From positions 62,001-126,000 of the forward strand of contig NZ_JACHFR010000003.1 of NCBI RefSeq assembly GCF_014202035.1: a stretch of DNA of 64,000 bases, read 5' to 3'. This DNA comes from Treponema rectale. Its GTDB lineage: Bacteria > Spirochaetota > Spirochaetia > Treponematales > Treponemataceae. Below are positions 16,742 through 27,100 of this stretch, piece after piece (positions within the stretch are counted from its first letter, which is position 1; each line of letters starts with the position of its first letter). The translations under genes were made by a program, and so were the position numbers. The notes under the pieces are model-generated. The model worked only from the letters and a program-made list of their open reading frames with translations, ran no database searches and was not told where the DNA came from.

Positions 16742-19633
16742 TTGACTGCTTTATTTAGAAAAGCCGGTGGTTCAATAAAAAAAGTTTTTGTCTGTTCGAT
16801 TCTTTTTACCTCTGGTTTTGTTTTTGCAAATGATGCCAAGGTGTACAGCGACATTAAGTCTGCATATTACAGCGGTGCTTTTCCTGCTGCAGTAGAGTAT
16901 GCCTTTACTATGGAACAGGAATATCCCCGCTCCCTTTTACTGGGAAAGGCTCTGTCTTTTAAGGGCAGAAGCTATTTTAAGCTGGCCCGCTATGAAGATG
17001 CCGCAAGGGAACTTACAAAATCCTGTGAACTTGCTTCCGGAGATGAAAGTGTACTTTGTGCTTCCCTGTACTGGCTTGGAAAAACTTACTGTGCCCGTCA
17101 GGAAGACAGTCTTGCCCTGAAGGCGTTTTATGATTCCTGTGAAGCTTATCTTCTCCGGCGGCCGGATTCACTTAAATCCTATTATTATCTTTCACTGATG
17201 AATGCCGGAATGGTTTATTACCGTCAGCAGAAATTTTCTGAAGCCAGAAAACTTCTGGAAGTATGTGTTGTAAATGGAAACTGTTTTTCTACGGAAGATT
17301 TTAATTCCGTAATACTCATGCTTTTTGATTCTTATCTGAACGAAGGAAATAACCGCAGGCTTATAGAAGTTTATAAAAATACAGATGTAAAAAAACTGGA
17401 TGATGTAACAGGTGCCAGTCTTGCCCTTGATGCAGGAAGTGCCTATGAAAATATGAGGCAGTATAAAGATGCCTATAATGAATACGTAAAAGTACTTAAC
17501 GGTTCTGATTCAGTGATGGCGTCCCTTGCCCTTCAGAAAGCTTATAACGTTGCATCCCTTCACAAGAAGGAAGTGGGGGAAGATCCGGGAGCCGTTCTCG
17601 AAAACGCAAAGGGTAACCTTCGGGAATATGATTTTCTTCTTGCTGAATTCTGGACCCGCTTTGCTACGGATGCCTATGATTCAGGAGATTACGCAAAGTG
17701 CAGGATGTATCTGGATAATGCAGAGACTGCTGATACTGCGGAAATGTACACGGAACTGATAGGTCTGTATCGTGCCCGCCTTGATTCAAAAAATACTGTA
17801 AGCATTCTGAATGACTATATGGTAAAGTCTTCCCTTTCGGAGGACAGTGAATATTATTCTTCATACCGGCTTTTGTATGCCAGAAGTTTTGCTCTTGAAG
17901 GAAAATGGGATGAAGCTCTTTATAATTCCTCGGAGGCTTACAGAAAATCTGTAAACCAGGCGTCAATGTACCTGTATGCCCTTTCCCTTTATAAAAAAGG
18001 AGAATATGAAAAGGCTGTAAATATTCTTTCAGGTAAAAAACTTGAAAGCCATGAACTGAACATGCTTTATGCTCAGCTTCTTGCAAAGACAGGTCGTACT
18101 CAGGAGGCAGCTGCCGTTTATAAGGCAAATAAAGACTCTCTCAATCAGGAACAGACTGCTGATTATGCAAAGGTACTTTTTTTAGAAGGTGCCCTGGCTT
18201 CAAGTTTTAATACAGCCGTTTCGTCTTCTGCTCCTGATGCTTTTTATATGGCAGCACTTTCTGCCTTTAACCGCAGGGACTGGAAAACTTCAGAACAGTA
18301 TTTTGCTAAGTATCTTTCTTCAAAGAAAAAGGGAAGGGAAGCTTATGCTCTCTTTTACAGCGGATATGCCCAGTATAAAATGGGACAGTCCCTTACAGCC
18401 TTTAACGGTCTGAATTCTTTTGTGCAGAAATATCCTTCCCACAGCCTTACATGGAATGCCTGCATTGTAGGAGCAAGAGCTGCCCTTCAGAATACAAATT
18501 ATTCCGGTGCTGCCGTTCTTGCCCAAAAGGCCGTGTCTGTATCAATAGGAAGCGAACAGAAAGAAAATGCCGTTCTTCTTCTTGCATCGATTTATTCTGA
18601 TGCGGGAAATCTTGAAAGTGCTCTTGAAGCCCTTAAACCTTACGTAAAGGAAAAATCTGATTTTGGCGTAAGGTGCCGTTTTGAAACTGCCCGTCTTTAT
18701 GCAAAGCAGGGTTCTCTTGAGCAGAGTGATGCAATGTACCGGGACATTCAGAATAATTTTACTTCATCAAGTCTTGCTGACGAAGCTTCTTTCAGAAGGG
18801 GAGAACTTTATTACACTAATTCGGAATATGCACAGGCTGTAAGCCGCTTTACCGAGTATCAGAAAAAATTTGCCTCAGGAAAATTCCTTGATGCTTCATA
18901 CTTCTTTATTGCTGACAGCTATGCAAAAAATTCCCAGCAGAATCGTGCCGTAAACCAGTACAAGATTTTAAAGGAAGCTTTTCCTGACAGTCCGTACATT
19001 TACAGTGCATGCAAAAATCTTGTTGAACTGTACAGGTCTATGGGACAGTATGATCTTGCCATTGGAGAAGCCCGTTCTCTTGTTCAGACATTCCCGGTTG
19101 AATCAAAGGCTGATGGAATTGATTCCCAGCTGATAGAACTTAAAAAACTTCTTTCAGGAGAAAGCGAGCGGCTTGTAAAACTTCAGAAGGATTATGAAAG
19201 TGCCGGTAAGTCATCGACAGAAAAAGGCCGCGGTATAGGTACTCAACTGTGTGAACTTCTGTGGGAAGATGCTTCTACGCAGAAAGACGCTGCAATTCTT
19301 GCGGAAGAACTGTTTGCCGTTCAGAGTAAAAAATCAAATGAAAACAGGGAAGCTGCTTTTGCTGCAAGAACAGCCCTTATAGCAGCTCAGTATAATCGTG
19401 CTGCAGGAGATGCAAAGTCTGCTGCTTCCTACTATCTTAAAGCTGCGGATTATGCGGTTGGAACTTCAAATCACAAACTGGCCCAGAGGGTGCTTTACGG
19501 TGCAGTTGAGGCTTTTGATTTTGCAGGATATGAAGGTGATGCAAAGGCAACTGCTGCAAAACTTCATGAACTTTATGCTGACTCAGAATATGACAGGCGC
19601 AGTCAGAAACTTATAAAAAATTACGGAGAATGA
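16742..19633 (+). CDS. Exported TPR protein, first gene of a TonB-linked envelope cluster
   Basis: The 963-residue protein starts with TTG, supported by a strong AAGGAG six bases upstream and a signal peptide directly after it (KKVFVCSILFTSGFVFA). The mature protein is almost entirely tetratricopeptide repeats. The stretch around residues 640-810 has the YbgF/CpoB-like pattern in which paired helices end in FP or YP (DASYFFIADSYAKNSQQNRA, YKILKEAFPDSPYIYSACKN). It should act in the periplasm as a scaffold. Three bases separate its stop from the barrel gene, and TolQ/TolR/TonB-like genes follow, so it probably works with them. Its ligand or partner is unknown. Confidence 0.83.
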   Translation: MTALFRKAGGSIKKVFVCSILFTSGFVFANDAKVYSDIKSAYYSGAFPAAVEYAFTMEQEYPRSLLLGKALSFKGRSYFKLARYEDAARELTKSCELASGDESVLCASLYWLGKTYCARQEDSLALKAFYDSCEAYLLRRPDSLKSYYYLSLMNAGMVYYRQQKFSEARKLLEVCVVNGNCFSTEDFNSVILMLFDSYLNEGNNRRLIEVYKNTDVKKLDDVTGASLALDAGSAYENMRQYKDAYNEYVKVLNGSDSVMASLALQKAYNVASLHKKEVGEDPGAVLENAKGNLREYDFLLAEFWTRFATDAYDSGDYAKCRMYLDNAETADTAEMYTELIGLYRARLDSKNTVSILNDYMVKSSLSEDSEYYSSYRLLYARSFALEGKWDEALYNSSEAYRKSVNQASMYLYALSLYKKGEYEKAVNILSGKKLESHELNMLYAQLLAKTGRTQEAAAVYKANKDSLNQEQTADYAKVLFLEGALASSFNTAVSSSAPDAFYMAALSAFNRRDWKTSEQYFAKYLSSKKKGREAYALFYSGYAQYKMGQSLTAFNGLNSFVQKYPSHSLTWNACIVGARAALQNTNYSGAAVLAQKAVSVSIGSEQKENAVLLLASIYSDAGNLESALEALKPYVKEKSDFGVRCRFETARLYAKQGSLEQSDAMYRDIQNNFTSSSLADEASFRRGELYYTNSEYAQAVSRFTEYQKKFASGKFLDASYFFIADSYAKNSQQNRAVNQYKILKEAFPDSPYIYSACKNLVELYRSMGQYDLAIGEARSLVQTFPVESKADGIDSQLIELKKLLSGESERLVKLQKDYESAGKSSTEKGRGIGTQLCELLWEDASTQKDAAILAEELFAVQSKKSNENREAAFAARTALIAAQYNRAAGDAKSAASYYLKAADYAVGTSNHKLAQRVLYGAVEAFDFAGYEGDAKATAAKLHELYADSEYDRRSQKLIKNYGE

Positions 19634-19636
19634 TAA

Positions 19637-21286
19637 ATGAAAAAAACAGCTGTATTTGCAGCGGCGCTTTTATGTGCTGCAGGTCTTGCTGCCCAGAGTG
19701 CAGATGAAGAAAAAATAATTCTTCCGGAACTTACGACTACAGTTACTGGAGATTCCCTTACAGCCGGCAGAGATGCCGTTCCTGATTTTTCTGAAATACT
19801 TCCGTCGGAATCAGAAACCGTTCCGATGCCGAAACTGCCTGGTGTACAGACCGGAGAAATATATGATGAGCCTGAAGCTGATTTTTCTGCTGCTTCTGAC
19901 AGGCAGATTTTTGCCCGTGGTGTCATAGGGGCCGGATTTCCAGGTTTCTTCATCGGAGATTTTTCAATTTATAAGAGCAGCGGTGATAATCCTTTCAGCC
20001 TTAAGTTTTCTCATCAGAGCCAGGACGGTTACGGAAAGCATGATGCTGTAAACGGATATTTTGACCGTGTTACGATGCTAAGCGGAGAAAAGACTATAAC
20101 TACAAAAAACTTTGTCTTTAATTTTGCGGCTTCCTATGACAGCAGTGCCTATGGACTTCAGGAAAAAAGTGAAAGTTTTTATGACATCAATTATCACACT
20201 GTCTATACGAAAGACAGCATTAAATGGAAGCTTCCTCATGGTTTTGCCCTTAACCTGGGGACTCAGGGAGAATGGTATAACCGCTATGAAGGTCAGAATA
20301 AAGGTACTTCCAGCCAGCTTTACAGTCAGCAGGAAGATGCGGATGTATTTTTTATAAATCCTGAGTTTAAGGCAGAGTGGAGCGGTTACGGCTTCAGTAC
20401 GGCATTTACTTCTGCATATCAGGGAGAACTTCTGTATGATTCTGAATTTGCAGATTCCAGTGAAAATGATACATCTCTTGTAAGCAGGGGAGAGTTTGCC
20501 CTTGATTTCGGATGGGAGAATTCTTATCTCAAGATTGGAGCAGGCGGCGGTGTAATCGTAGGAAATGAAATTGGAGACAATGCTGCACTTCCTGAATTCA
20601 ACCTCAGCTTTACGGGAACTTTCAAAGTATCCGGACGTGATCTTGTTATTGAAGCAGCCGGCGGACTTCAGTCTCAGCTTTGCAGATATTCTGAAGTTGA
20701 AAAGAGCTTTCTTTTTACTTCCGCAGAATTTCTTCCTTCAGAAACTTCTGACTGGTTCGGTTCCGTTAAGCTCAGTCTTCCAATCGGTTCAAACCTGACT
20801 CTTGATGCAGGAACGGAGTTTAAGAAAACTGCATTCGGTAACGGTGCATGGGAGACGGATTATTCTTCTCCTTATGCAGCTGCAAATCTTTACGGACTTG
20901 AAGAAAAGGAACGTACTATTCTTACTTCACAGGCTGTTCTTTCTTTCTCATGGAAAATTTTTACAGTTGAGCTTGACTGGAAAAATAATATTATGCATGT
21001 TCCGTCAAATGAATATTCCAATGTTATCGGCGGCAGTCTTGACTTCCAGTCTTCAAAGGCTGCATGGGGATTTAATGCTTCCCTTCATGAAGCCCTGGGG
21101 GAGGATGTGGATCTCTGTCCTATTGTTTCCGGAGGAGCCTTCTATAAACTGAGGGATTCAATAAGTCTTGAACTGGCAGTTGACGATGTTGTAAAATTAC
21201 TGTTCAGGAAGGATCGTGATTACGGAGAGTCCCTTTATCTTAAGAGGGCAGGAAGTGCAAAGGTTCTTGTGCATTTCTTCTTCTAA
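19637..21286 (+). CDS. Predicted outer-membrane beta-barrel protein
   Basis: The 549-residue protein has a signal peptide (MKKTAVFAAALLCAAGLAAQ). A low-complexity N-terminal linker follows, then many alternating amphipathic strands rich in Tyr, Phe and Gly (for example FSLKFSHQSQDGYG, LKIGAGGGVIVG, FTVELDWKNNIMHV). It ends in VLVHFFF; a terminal aromatic residue is typical of proteins inserted by the BAM machinery. No plug domain or TonB box typical of TonB-dependent receptors is evident. It is tightly coupled to the upstream TPR gene (3-bp gap, GGAG site 8 nt before ATG) and precedes the ExbB-ExbD-TonB trio, suggesting an envelope-spanning assembly. Substrate unknown. Confidence 0.7.
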   Translation: MKKTAVFAAALLCAAGLAAQSADEEKIILPELTTTVTGDSLTAGRDAVPDFSEILPSESETVPMPKLPGVQTGEIYDEPEADFSAASDRQIFARGVIGAGFPGFFIGDFSIYKSSGDNPFSLKFSHQSQDGYGKHDAVNGYFDRVTMLSGEKTITTKNFVFNFAASYDSSAYGLQEKSESFYDINYHTVYTKDSIKWKLPHGFALNLGTQGEWYNRYEGQNKGTSSQLYSQQEDADVFFINPEFKAEWSGYGFSTAFTSAYQGELLYDSEFADSSENDTSLVSRGEFALDFGWENSYLKIGAGGGVIVGNEIGDNAALPEFNLSFTGTFKVSGRDLVIEAAGGLQSQLCRYSEVEKSFLFTSAEFLPSETSDWFGSVKLSLPIGSNLTLDAGTEFKKTAFGNGAWETDYSSPYAAANLYGLEEKERTILTSQAVLSFSWKIFTVELDWKNNIMHVPSNEYSNVIGGSLDFQSSKAAWGFNASLHEALGEDVDLCPIVSGGAFYKLRDSISLELAVDDVVKLLFRKDRDYGESLYLKRAGSAKVLVHFFF

Positions 21287-21333
21287 ATCCTGACTGAAAA
21301 TTAATGAATGAACTGATATTAAGGATGTAAATT

Positions 21334-21945
21334 ATGCTTGAGACATTAAAAAGCGGCGGACCGCTTATTGTTCCTATTGTTTTGTGCGGAATCATTGCAC
21401 TTTTTATTATTATTGAAAGGCTTCATTATTTTATTACTCTTAAAAGCAGGGATGTAAAACTTATGAAGACAATTCTGGATGATCTTGACGCTCATGATTA
21501 TTCAACTGCTGAAGCTGACTGTATTCAGGCTGATACTCCGTGTGCTGAAGTAATCAGGACTGTTATCAACAGCCGCCGTCTTGATGAACAGAATCTTAAG
21601 GAAGTTGTGCAGACAAAGATGGACAGTGTCGTACAGCAGTTTGAGCATTTCCTTTCTGCTCTGGGAACTATTTCAAACATCTCGACGCTTCTCGGTCTTC
21701 TTGGAACTGTAACCGGAAACATTAAGGCTTTCGGTGTTCTTGGTAACGGCGGCTCTATGGGGGATCCTGCCATACTTGCCGGTGCCATTGCAGAAGCTCT
21801 TGTAACAACAGTTGCCGGTCTTGTTGTAGCAATTCCTGCAATCGTATTCCATAATTATTTCAACAATCAGGTTAATCATAGAATCCGTGACATGGAGTCT
21901 AATGTGACTCAGGTTGTGTTCCGCGTTTTAGGAAAGGAAATCTGA
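21334..21945 (+). CDS. MotA/TolQ/ExbB proton channel family protein
   Basis: The 203-residue inner-membrane protein has an N-terminal helix (PLIVPIVLCGIIALFIIIE) and two C-terminal helices with the family signatures LLGLLGTVTGNIKAF and VTTVAGLVVAIPAIVFH. These form the proton path with the ExbD/TolR subunit. Length matches TolQ/ExbB. AAGGA lies 8 nt before the ATG. The ExbD-like gene follows after a single base. It should power the adjacent TonB-like protein; ExbB and TolQ cannot be told apart from sequence alone. Confidence 0.93.
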   Translation: MLETLKSGGPLIVPIVLCGIIALFIIIERLHYFITLKSRDVKLMKTILDDLDAHDYSTAEADCIQADTPCAEVIRTVINSRRLDEQNLKEVVQTKMDSVVQQFEHFLSALGTISNISTLLGLLGTVTGNIKAFGVLGNGGSMGDPAILAGAIAEALVTTVAGLVVAIPAIVFHNYFNNQVNHRIRDMESNVTQVVFRVLGKEI

Positions 21946-21946
21946 C

Positions 21947-22357
21947 ATGCATGTTACTAAAAGACCGAAGCCGTCTTCCGGAGTAGATCTGTCTCCTATG
22001 CTGGATGTTATCTTTCAGCTGATTCTCTTTTTTCTGGTGTCGACAACTTTTGCAAACCTTCCGGGAATTACACTGAATCTTCCTGAAAGCACAACTTCTC
22101 AGGGAACGGATATAAGCGGTGTCAACATCACTGTGGAAGAAAACGGTACGATATGGTTTAACGAAACGGAATCATCAATGGAACTTCTTCAGACTCAGCT
22201 TTCTCAGGTTGAGCTTGGAAGTTTTACGAAGGATACCTATCCTGTTTCCATTCAGGCAGATGAGAAAGTTACAAACGGAACAATCGTAAAGATTTTTGAT
22301 GCCATAAGGATTAACGGATTTACTTCCGTAAGTTTAAGGACGACAGACGTAAGATAA
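21947..22357 (+). CDS. ExbD/TolR family protein
   Basis: The 136-residue protein has a short basic cytoplasmic N-terminus, one membrane helix (LDVIFQLILFFLVSTTF) and a periplasmic domain. The Asp in the SPMLDVIFQ motif (residue 20) is the conserved proton-carrying residue of the family. It pairs with the preceding TolQ/ExbB subunit. The TonB-like gene starts at the base after its stop codon. Confidence 0.93.
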   Translation: MHVTKRPKPSSGVDLSPMLDVIFQLILFFLVSTTFANLPGITLNLPESTTSQGTDISGVNITVEENGTIWFNETESSMELLQTQLSQVELGSFTKDTYPVSIQADEKVTNGTIVKIFDAIRINGFTSVSLRTTDVR

Positions 22358-23440
22358 ATGACAGCTATAGAAAACAGAGGGAATGTAGTAGGCGTGATTT
22401 TTACTGCAGCTGTATGTGCTGCTTTGATTATTTTTGGCCTGCTTAATCCCCTTTCTTCAAAAAAAGAAGTTTTTAAGACTATAAAAGTTTCTCTTGCACC
22501 TCTTGAAAAAGTGCTGAATGAAAAGCCTCAGTCTGCTGATGATTCTCCTGAGGCTGCTTCAAGTGCTTCTCAGGCTGAAGCTGCGCTTCCTTCCCAGGCG
22601 GCTTCTGCTCCAGTTGCGGAACAGAAAACAGCTGAAGCTCCGGCTGCTAAACCGGCTTCAAAACCTGCTTCTGAATTTGCTAAGAAAACAAAAACTGATC
22701 CTGCTAAGCCTTCTCAGTCTTCTGTTTCTGCAAAAGCATCTGAAAAGGCTCCGACTGTAAAAAATCCTCAGCCGACAGTAGAGCGTAAATTAAAAAAAAG
22801 TGTAGAAGAACTTGCTGCGGAACAGATGTCTGCTCCTAAAAAAAATTCTTATTTCAGCGATGAAGATTTTGAATACACGGAATCCAGTTCCTCAAATTCT
22901 TCAAAAGCAGCGGTTTCAGAAAGCAGTTTAAGCGGAAATTCTGGTTCAGCTGTTTCAAAAACTACTCAGAAAACTTCTACAGCGTCTTCAACGGACGGAA
23001 GAGTTGTAAATAAGACAGCTTCAACTGATACAAGTAGTTCATTAAGCGGAATGAGTTCAAATAAATATAAGACTACTGTTGCAGACGGTGTATCCAGTCA
23101 GACTAACATAAAAACAGGCAGCGAGGGCGGCAAGAAAACTATTATGGTTGGCGGTAAGTCCCGTCAGCTGCTTCAGCCTTCAACTCCTGTTATTCATCTT
23201 GACGAGAAAGCAGCAAAACTTATAGATACTTCAAGGTCTGTAAGCATTACATTTACAGTTTTAGGAAACGGCCGTGTCCCTCAGACAAATATTGTCATCT
23301 ATCCGGCTTCGCTTCTGCCTCAGGCCGTGCAGGATTCCATAAGGGAAGAACTCTCAACCTGGCTTTTCTCTGCTGATCCTTCCGGAACTTCAGGAACTGC
23401 TACTTTTGAGTATACTATAGAAGTTAAAGTGAAAAAATAA
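22358..23440 (+). CDS. TonB-like energy transducer
   Basis: The 360-residue protein has one N-terminal membrane helix (VVGVIFTAAVCAALIIFGLL), a long Ala/Ser/Pro/Lys-rich linker (about residues 50-270, low complexity) and a C-terminal 75-residue domain. That domain has TonB/TolA-like spacing (SVSITFTVLGNGRVPQTNIV, then a helix and the strand FEYTIEVKVKK). The architecture is that of TonB: inner-membrane anchor, periplasm-spanning linker, terminal domain contacting an outer-membrane partner. The obvious partner is the barrel encoded two genes upstream. The C-terminal match is by pattern only, so TolA-like function remains possible. Confidence 0.75.
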   Translation: MTAIENRGNVVGVIFTAAVCAALIIFGLLNPLSSKKEVFKTIKVSLAPLEKVLNEKPQSADDSPEAASSASQAEAALPSQAASAPVAEQKTAEAPAAKPASKPASEFAKKTKTDPAKPSQSSVSAKASEKAPTVKNPQPTVERKLKKSVEELAAEQMSAPKKNSYFSDEDFEYTESSSSNSSKAAVSESSLSGNSGSAVSKTTQKTSTASSTDGRVVNKTASTDTSSSLSGMSSNKYKTTVADGVSSQTNIKTGSEGGKKTIMVGGKSRQLLQPSTPVIHLDEKAAKLIDTSRSVSITFTVLGNGRVPQTNIVIYPASLLPQAVQDSIREELSTWLFSADPSGTSGTATFEYTIEVKVKK

Positions 23441-23459
23441 ACTATGTAAAAGGAAAAAA

Positions 23460-24131
23460 ATGATAGAAGGAATTAAAGCCGTAGCCTTTGATATTGATGG
23501 AACTCTTTACCCCTCCTGGAAACTTTTTATCAGGATGCCCGTGTATTTTTTCAGGCATATAGGTTTTTACCTTAAGTTTAATAAGGTCAGGGATAAGCTT
23601 CACAGAACTGCTCCTTTAGGAGATTTTTTTGAGTATCAGGCACGGCTTTTCGGAGCAATTTCTAAGATTCCTGCTTCAGAAGCAAAAAAACTCATAAAGC
23701 AGATAAGCTATGACGGTCTTACTCCTTTTTTTAGAAGAATAAAACCCTTTCCTTATGCTTACGAATCGATAAAGGCAATGAAAGACTCTGGCTTTAAGAT
23801 AGGCATACTTTCGGATTTTCCTCCGGAGCAGAAGGAAGATATCTGGGGAATCCGTGATCTGTGTGACGTATGCATCGGTTCTGAAGAAAGCGGAGCGCTG
23901 AAACCTTCTAAATATCCTTTTGGAATTCTTGCTCAGAAACTTAACCTTAAGCCGGAAGAGATTCTTTATGTGGGCAACAGTAAAAAATATGATGTTCTTG
24001 GTGCAAAAAATGCCGGAATGAAGAGTGCCTATATTCTTACAGGTTTCCGAAAGCTTTTTAATCTGAAACTTAAGGAAGCGGATTTTTCCTTTAAAAGCTA
24101 TCGCCAATTGAAAAACATTGTGTTAAACTAG
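23460..24131 (+). CDS. HAD-superfamily hydrolase
   Basis: The 223-residue protein carries the four haloacid dehalogenase motifs: nucleophile FDIDGTLYPS near residue 10, ILSDF (motif II), lysine in ALKPSKYPF (motif III) and VGNSKKYDVLGAKNAG (motif IV, with fewer acidic residues than usual). Such enzymes are usually phosphatases acting on small phosphorylated metabolites; the substrate is unknown. A helical cap lies between motifs I and II. AAAGGA precedes the ATG, 19 bp after the TonB-like gene, so it may share that transcript without a functional link. Confidence 0.85.
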   Translation: MIEGIKAVAFDIDGTLYPSWKLFIRMPVYFFRHIGFYLKFNKVRDKLHRTAPLGDFFEYQARLFGAISKIPASEAKKLIKQISYDGLTPFFRRIKPFPYAYESIKAMKDSGFKIGILSDFPPEQKEDIWGIRDLCDVCIGSEESGALKPSKYPFGILAQKLNLKPEEILYVGNSKKYDVLGAKNAGMKSAYILTGFRKLFNLKLKEADFSFKSYRQLKNIVLN

Positions 24132-24156
24132 ACAAAAGTATTATTCGGGTGGGAAT

Positions 24157-27100
24157 ATGACTATTATCGCTATTATTGTATCAGTTGCAATTTCTGCTGG
24201 TATTGCGCTTGCTCTGCATCAGAAAGATAAAAATCAGAATTCTATGGAAAAGGTCAAGCGTTATACTGACCGTCGTCTTGCAGAACTTGATGAAATCCTT
24301 AAAGAAAAAGAAAAAGAAATTAACAGTTATGCCATTCAGCTGGATGCAAAAAATATTGAATCAAAGGCAGTTGTAAAAAAGCTTCAGCAGCAGTTTGATG
24401 AATGTATTTCTGCAACCCGGGATTTGAAGAAGCCTGTTTCAGAAGTAGAGAAAATTTACGAGAAAATTACGTCTTATGATTCTGTAATAAAGAATCTTAT
24501 GGAAATGACTGCTGCCGTTGAGCAGAATCTTCAGCGGGTAAAAAAAGAGGCGGGAATTGTTGATAAGCTTAACGAGCGCCTTAATCTTCAGCAGAAAACA
24601 GTAGAGAATATAGAAAAGAAAATACCTGCGATTACCAGGGAGTTTTCTGCAAAAAACTCTGAGCAGCTTAAAATAATCGGATCAAACCTTTTAGACCAGT
24701 ATGATGCCATTGCAGATCAGATAAACGGTAATACGTCAAAGGCTCTGTCAGAAAGTAAGGAACTTATGGCAAAGATTCAGGCTGATATAAAGGATGCTTA
24801 CAACGGTGCTGCAGAAAAAGCCCGCAATCTTGAAGATGAGGCATTTAAGAAACTTAATGCAGATTCTCAGAAACGCTTTGATGACTGCAGACATGAAATT
24901 GACGTTCAGACAAAACAGATTACAGCCATAATTGATTCCAAGATTCAGACGACACAGAAGGATGTCCTTGACGTAACCAAAAAGTTTGAAGGATTTATGG
25001 AAGAACAGACTTCTGCCTTTGAACAGGAATTTAAGGATAAGATAGCAAACCTTACGTCAAACCTTGAAAGTCGCAGTGCTGATCTTACGGAAAAACTTGA
25101 GGCTAAGGTTTCTTCTGTTGAAGATAAAATTTATGAACAGACCTCAACTCTTGATTCCCTTTATAAGGATCATACAAAGAGTATAGAAGATAATTTTTCT
25201 TCCAAGGCAGATGCCCTTAATGAACTTTTTGAAGACCGCCTTACTGATCTTGAAAACATGCTCAGGGATAAAACCACTGTATTTGAAACTGACCTTCACG
25301 AGCGTACGGATTCCCTCCGAAATGAATTTGTTTCTAAGACAGCCTCTCTTGAAGAACTTGTAACTCAGCGTACTTCGGACATGCAGAGTGATTTTGAGAG
25401 CAGGGTTCAGTCTCTTGAAGAATCTGTGGAGACACGTACTTCAGCCGTTGAGTCTTCCGTTAATGAAAAAACATCAGCCCTTGAAGAAGCAGTTAATCAG
25501 AAAACTTCGGAACTTGAGAATGCAGTTAATCAGAAGACTGAGCTTCTTGAAACTTCCGTTAACCAGAAGACTTCAGATCTTGAGAATGCTTTCAATCAGA
25601 AGACTGAGCTTCTTGAAACTTCCGTTAATCAGAAAACTTCAGATCTTGAGACTGCAGTCAATCAGAAAACCTCTGATCTTGAGAATATGGTTAATCAGAA
25701 GACCGCTGATCTTGAAAACAGTGTTCTTTCAAAAACAGATTCAATGGACAGGGAAGTTGAGGATAAGACAACCCTCATGAAGGCAACTGTTTCAGAGGTT
25801 GTTAAAAAACTTCAGGCATCCTTTGAAGAAAAAATCAAAGCCTTTGAAGAGACTTATCGTGAAAAAATTAAGACTGCAAGTGACAGCGTAAAAGAAACTG
25901 CAGACGGGGCAGATGCTGCCGTTAAGCAGAAGATTCAGAATCTTCTTGCTGTGTTTAACGAAAAGGTTAGTGCTGTTTCTGACGCCCTTAAAACAAAAAC
26001 TGCAGCCCTTCATAAAGAAATCAACCAGCATGCGGCTGATTCAGAAGCAGGATTTAAAGAAAAAATTGCAGAACTTACTTCTCATGTTAATGCTCTTGAA
26101 GCACAGGTTAAGGAGCGTACGGAAACTGTCATTACTACGGCAAATAAAAATCTTGATTCTCTTCAGGAAGAAATTACCAAGGCTTATGATGAAACCCGTA
26201 AGACAGCAGACAGACTTGGTGCAGAAACCAAGGGTAATACGGAAAAACTTCATGCCGTTCAGGCAGCCATTGTTTCTCAGGCAGAACAGCTTAAGGAACG
26301 TTATGACAATGTATTTGAAACGGCCGTTGCAAAAGTTGTCAGTGATGAAACTGCAGCTTATGAAAAATATAATGCCCTGAGTTCAGCAAATCTTGAAAAA
26401 TATAAGTCCAGCGTTCAGAAACTTGTTGATGACATGCAGTCGTCAATTACTAAGACTCTTTCTGAACTTGAAGCAAAATCTGAAGGCGTCAGGTCTGATG
26501 TTGAGACTACGATTACTACTCTTCAGGTTTCTTTTGAAAATGCCAGATCCAAATCTGAAGAGACTGCAGCCCGTATTGCCCGCGAGACGGAAGAGGGAAC
26601 TGCAAGGCTTAATACTTTTAATGATGCTGTAAAGAAACAGCTTGCTGATTTTGATAATGAGCTCAGTTCTTCAATGAAAAAAATTGCTGCTGATTATGAT
26701 GTAAAGCAGACGAAATTCCTTTCCGGTCTTGATAAGCAGCTTGATATTTACAAGAGGGAGATGGAGTATCGTTTCAGACAGCTTAATGCAACCGGAGCCG
26801 ATGCAGATAAACTTGAAGGTGCTTTGCGTAAGCTTATGGATGCTGCCCAGAAAAAGGTTACCGGTGATCTTGAGAAATATGCTCAGGCCGTTAACAGACA
26901 GCAGGCTGATTTTGAATCTGCCGTAAAGAACAGAATTGAGAACCTTAAGGGAGAGCTTTCCGGGGTAGAGCAGACTATTGATGAACTTAAGAAGAAGTCT
27001 TATTCCAATGTCAGTGCCAAACTTAAGCTCTTTGAGGATGACTTTATTGTCGGGCTTAAAAAGCGCGAGGATGATGTTAAGGATAAGCTGGCTTCATGGA

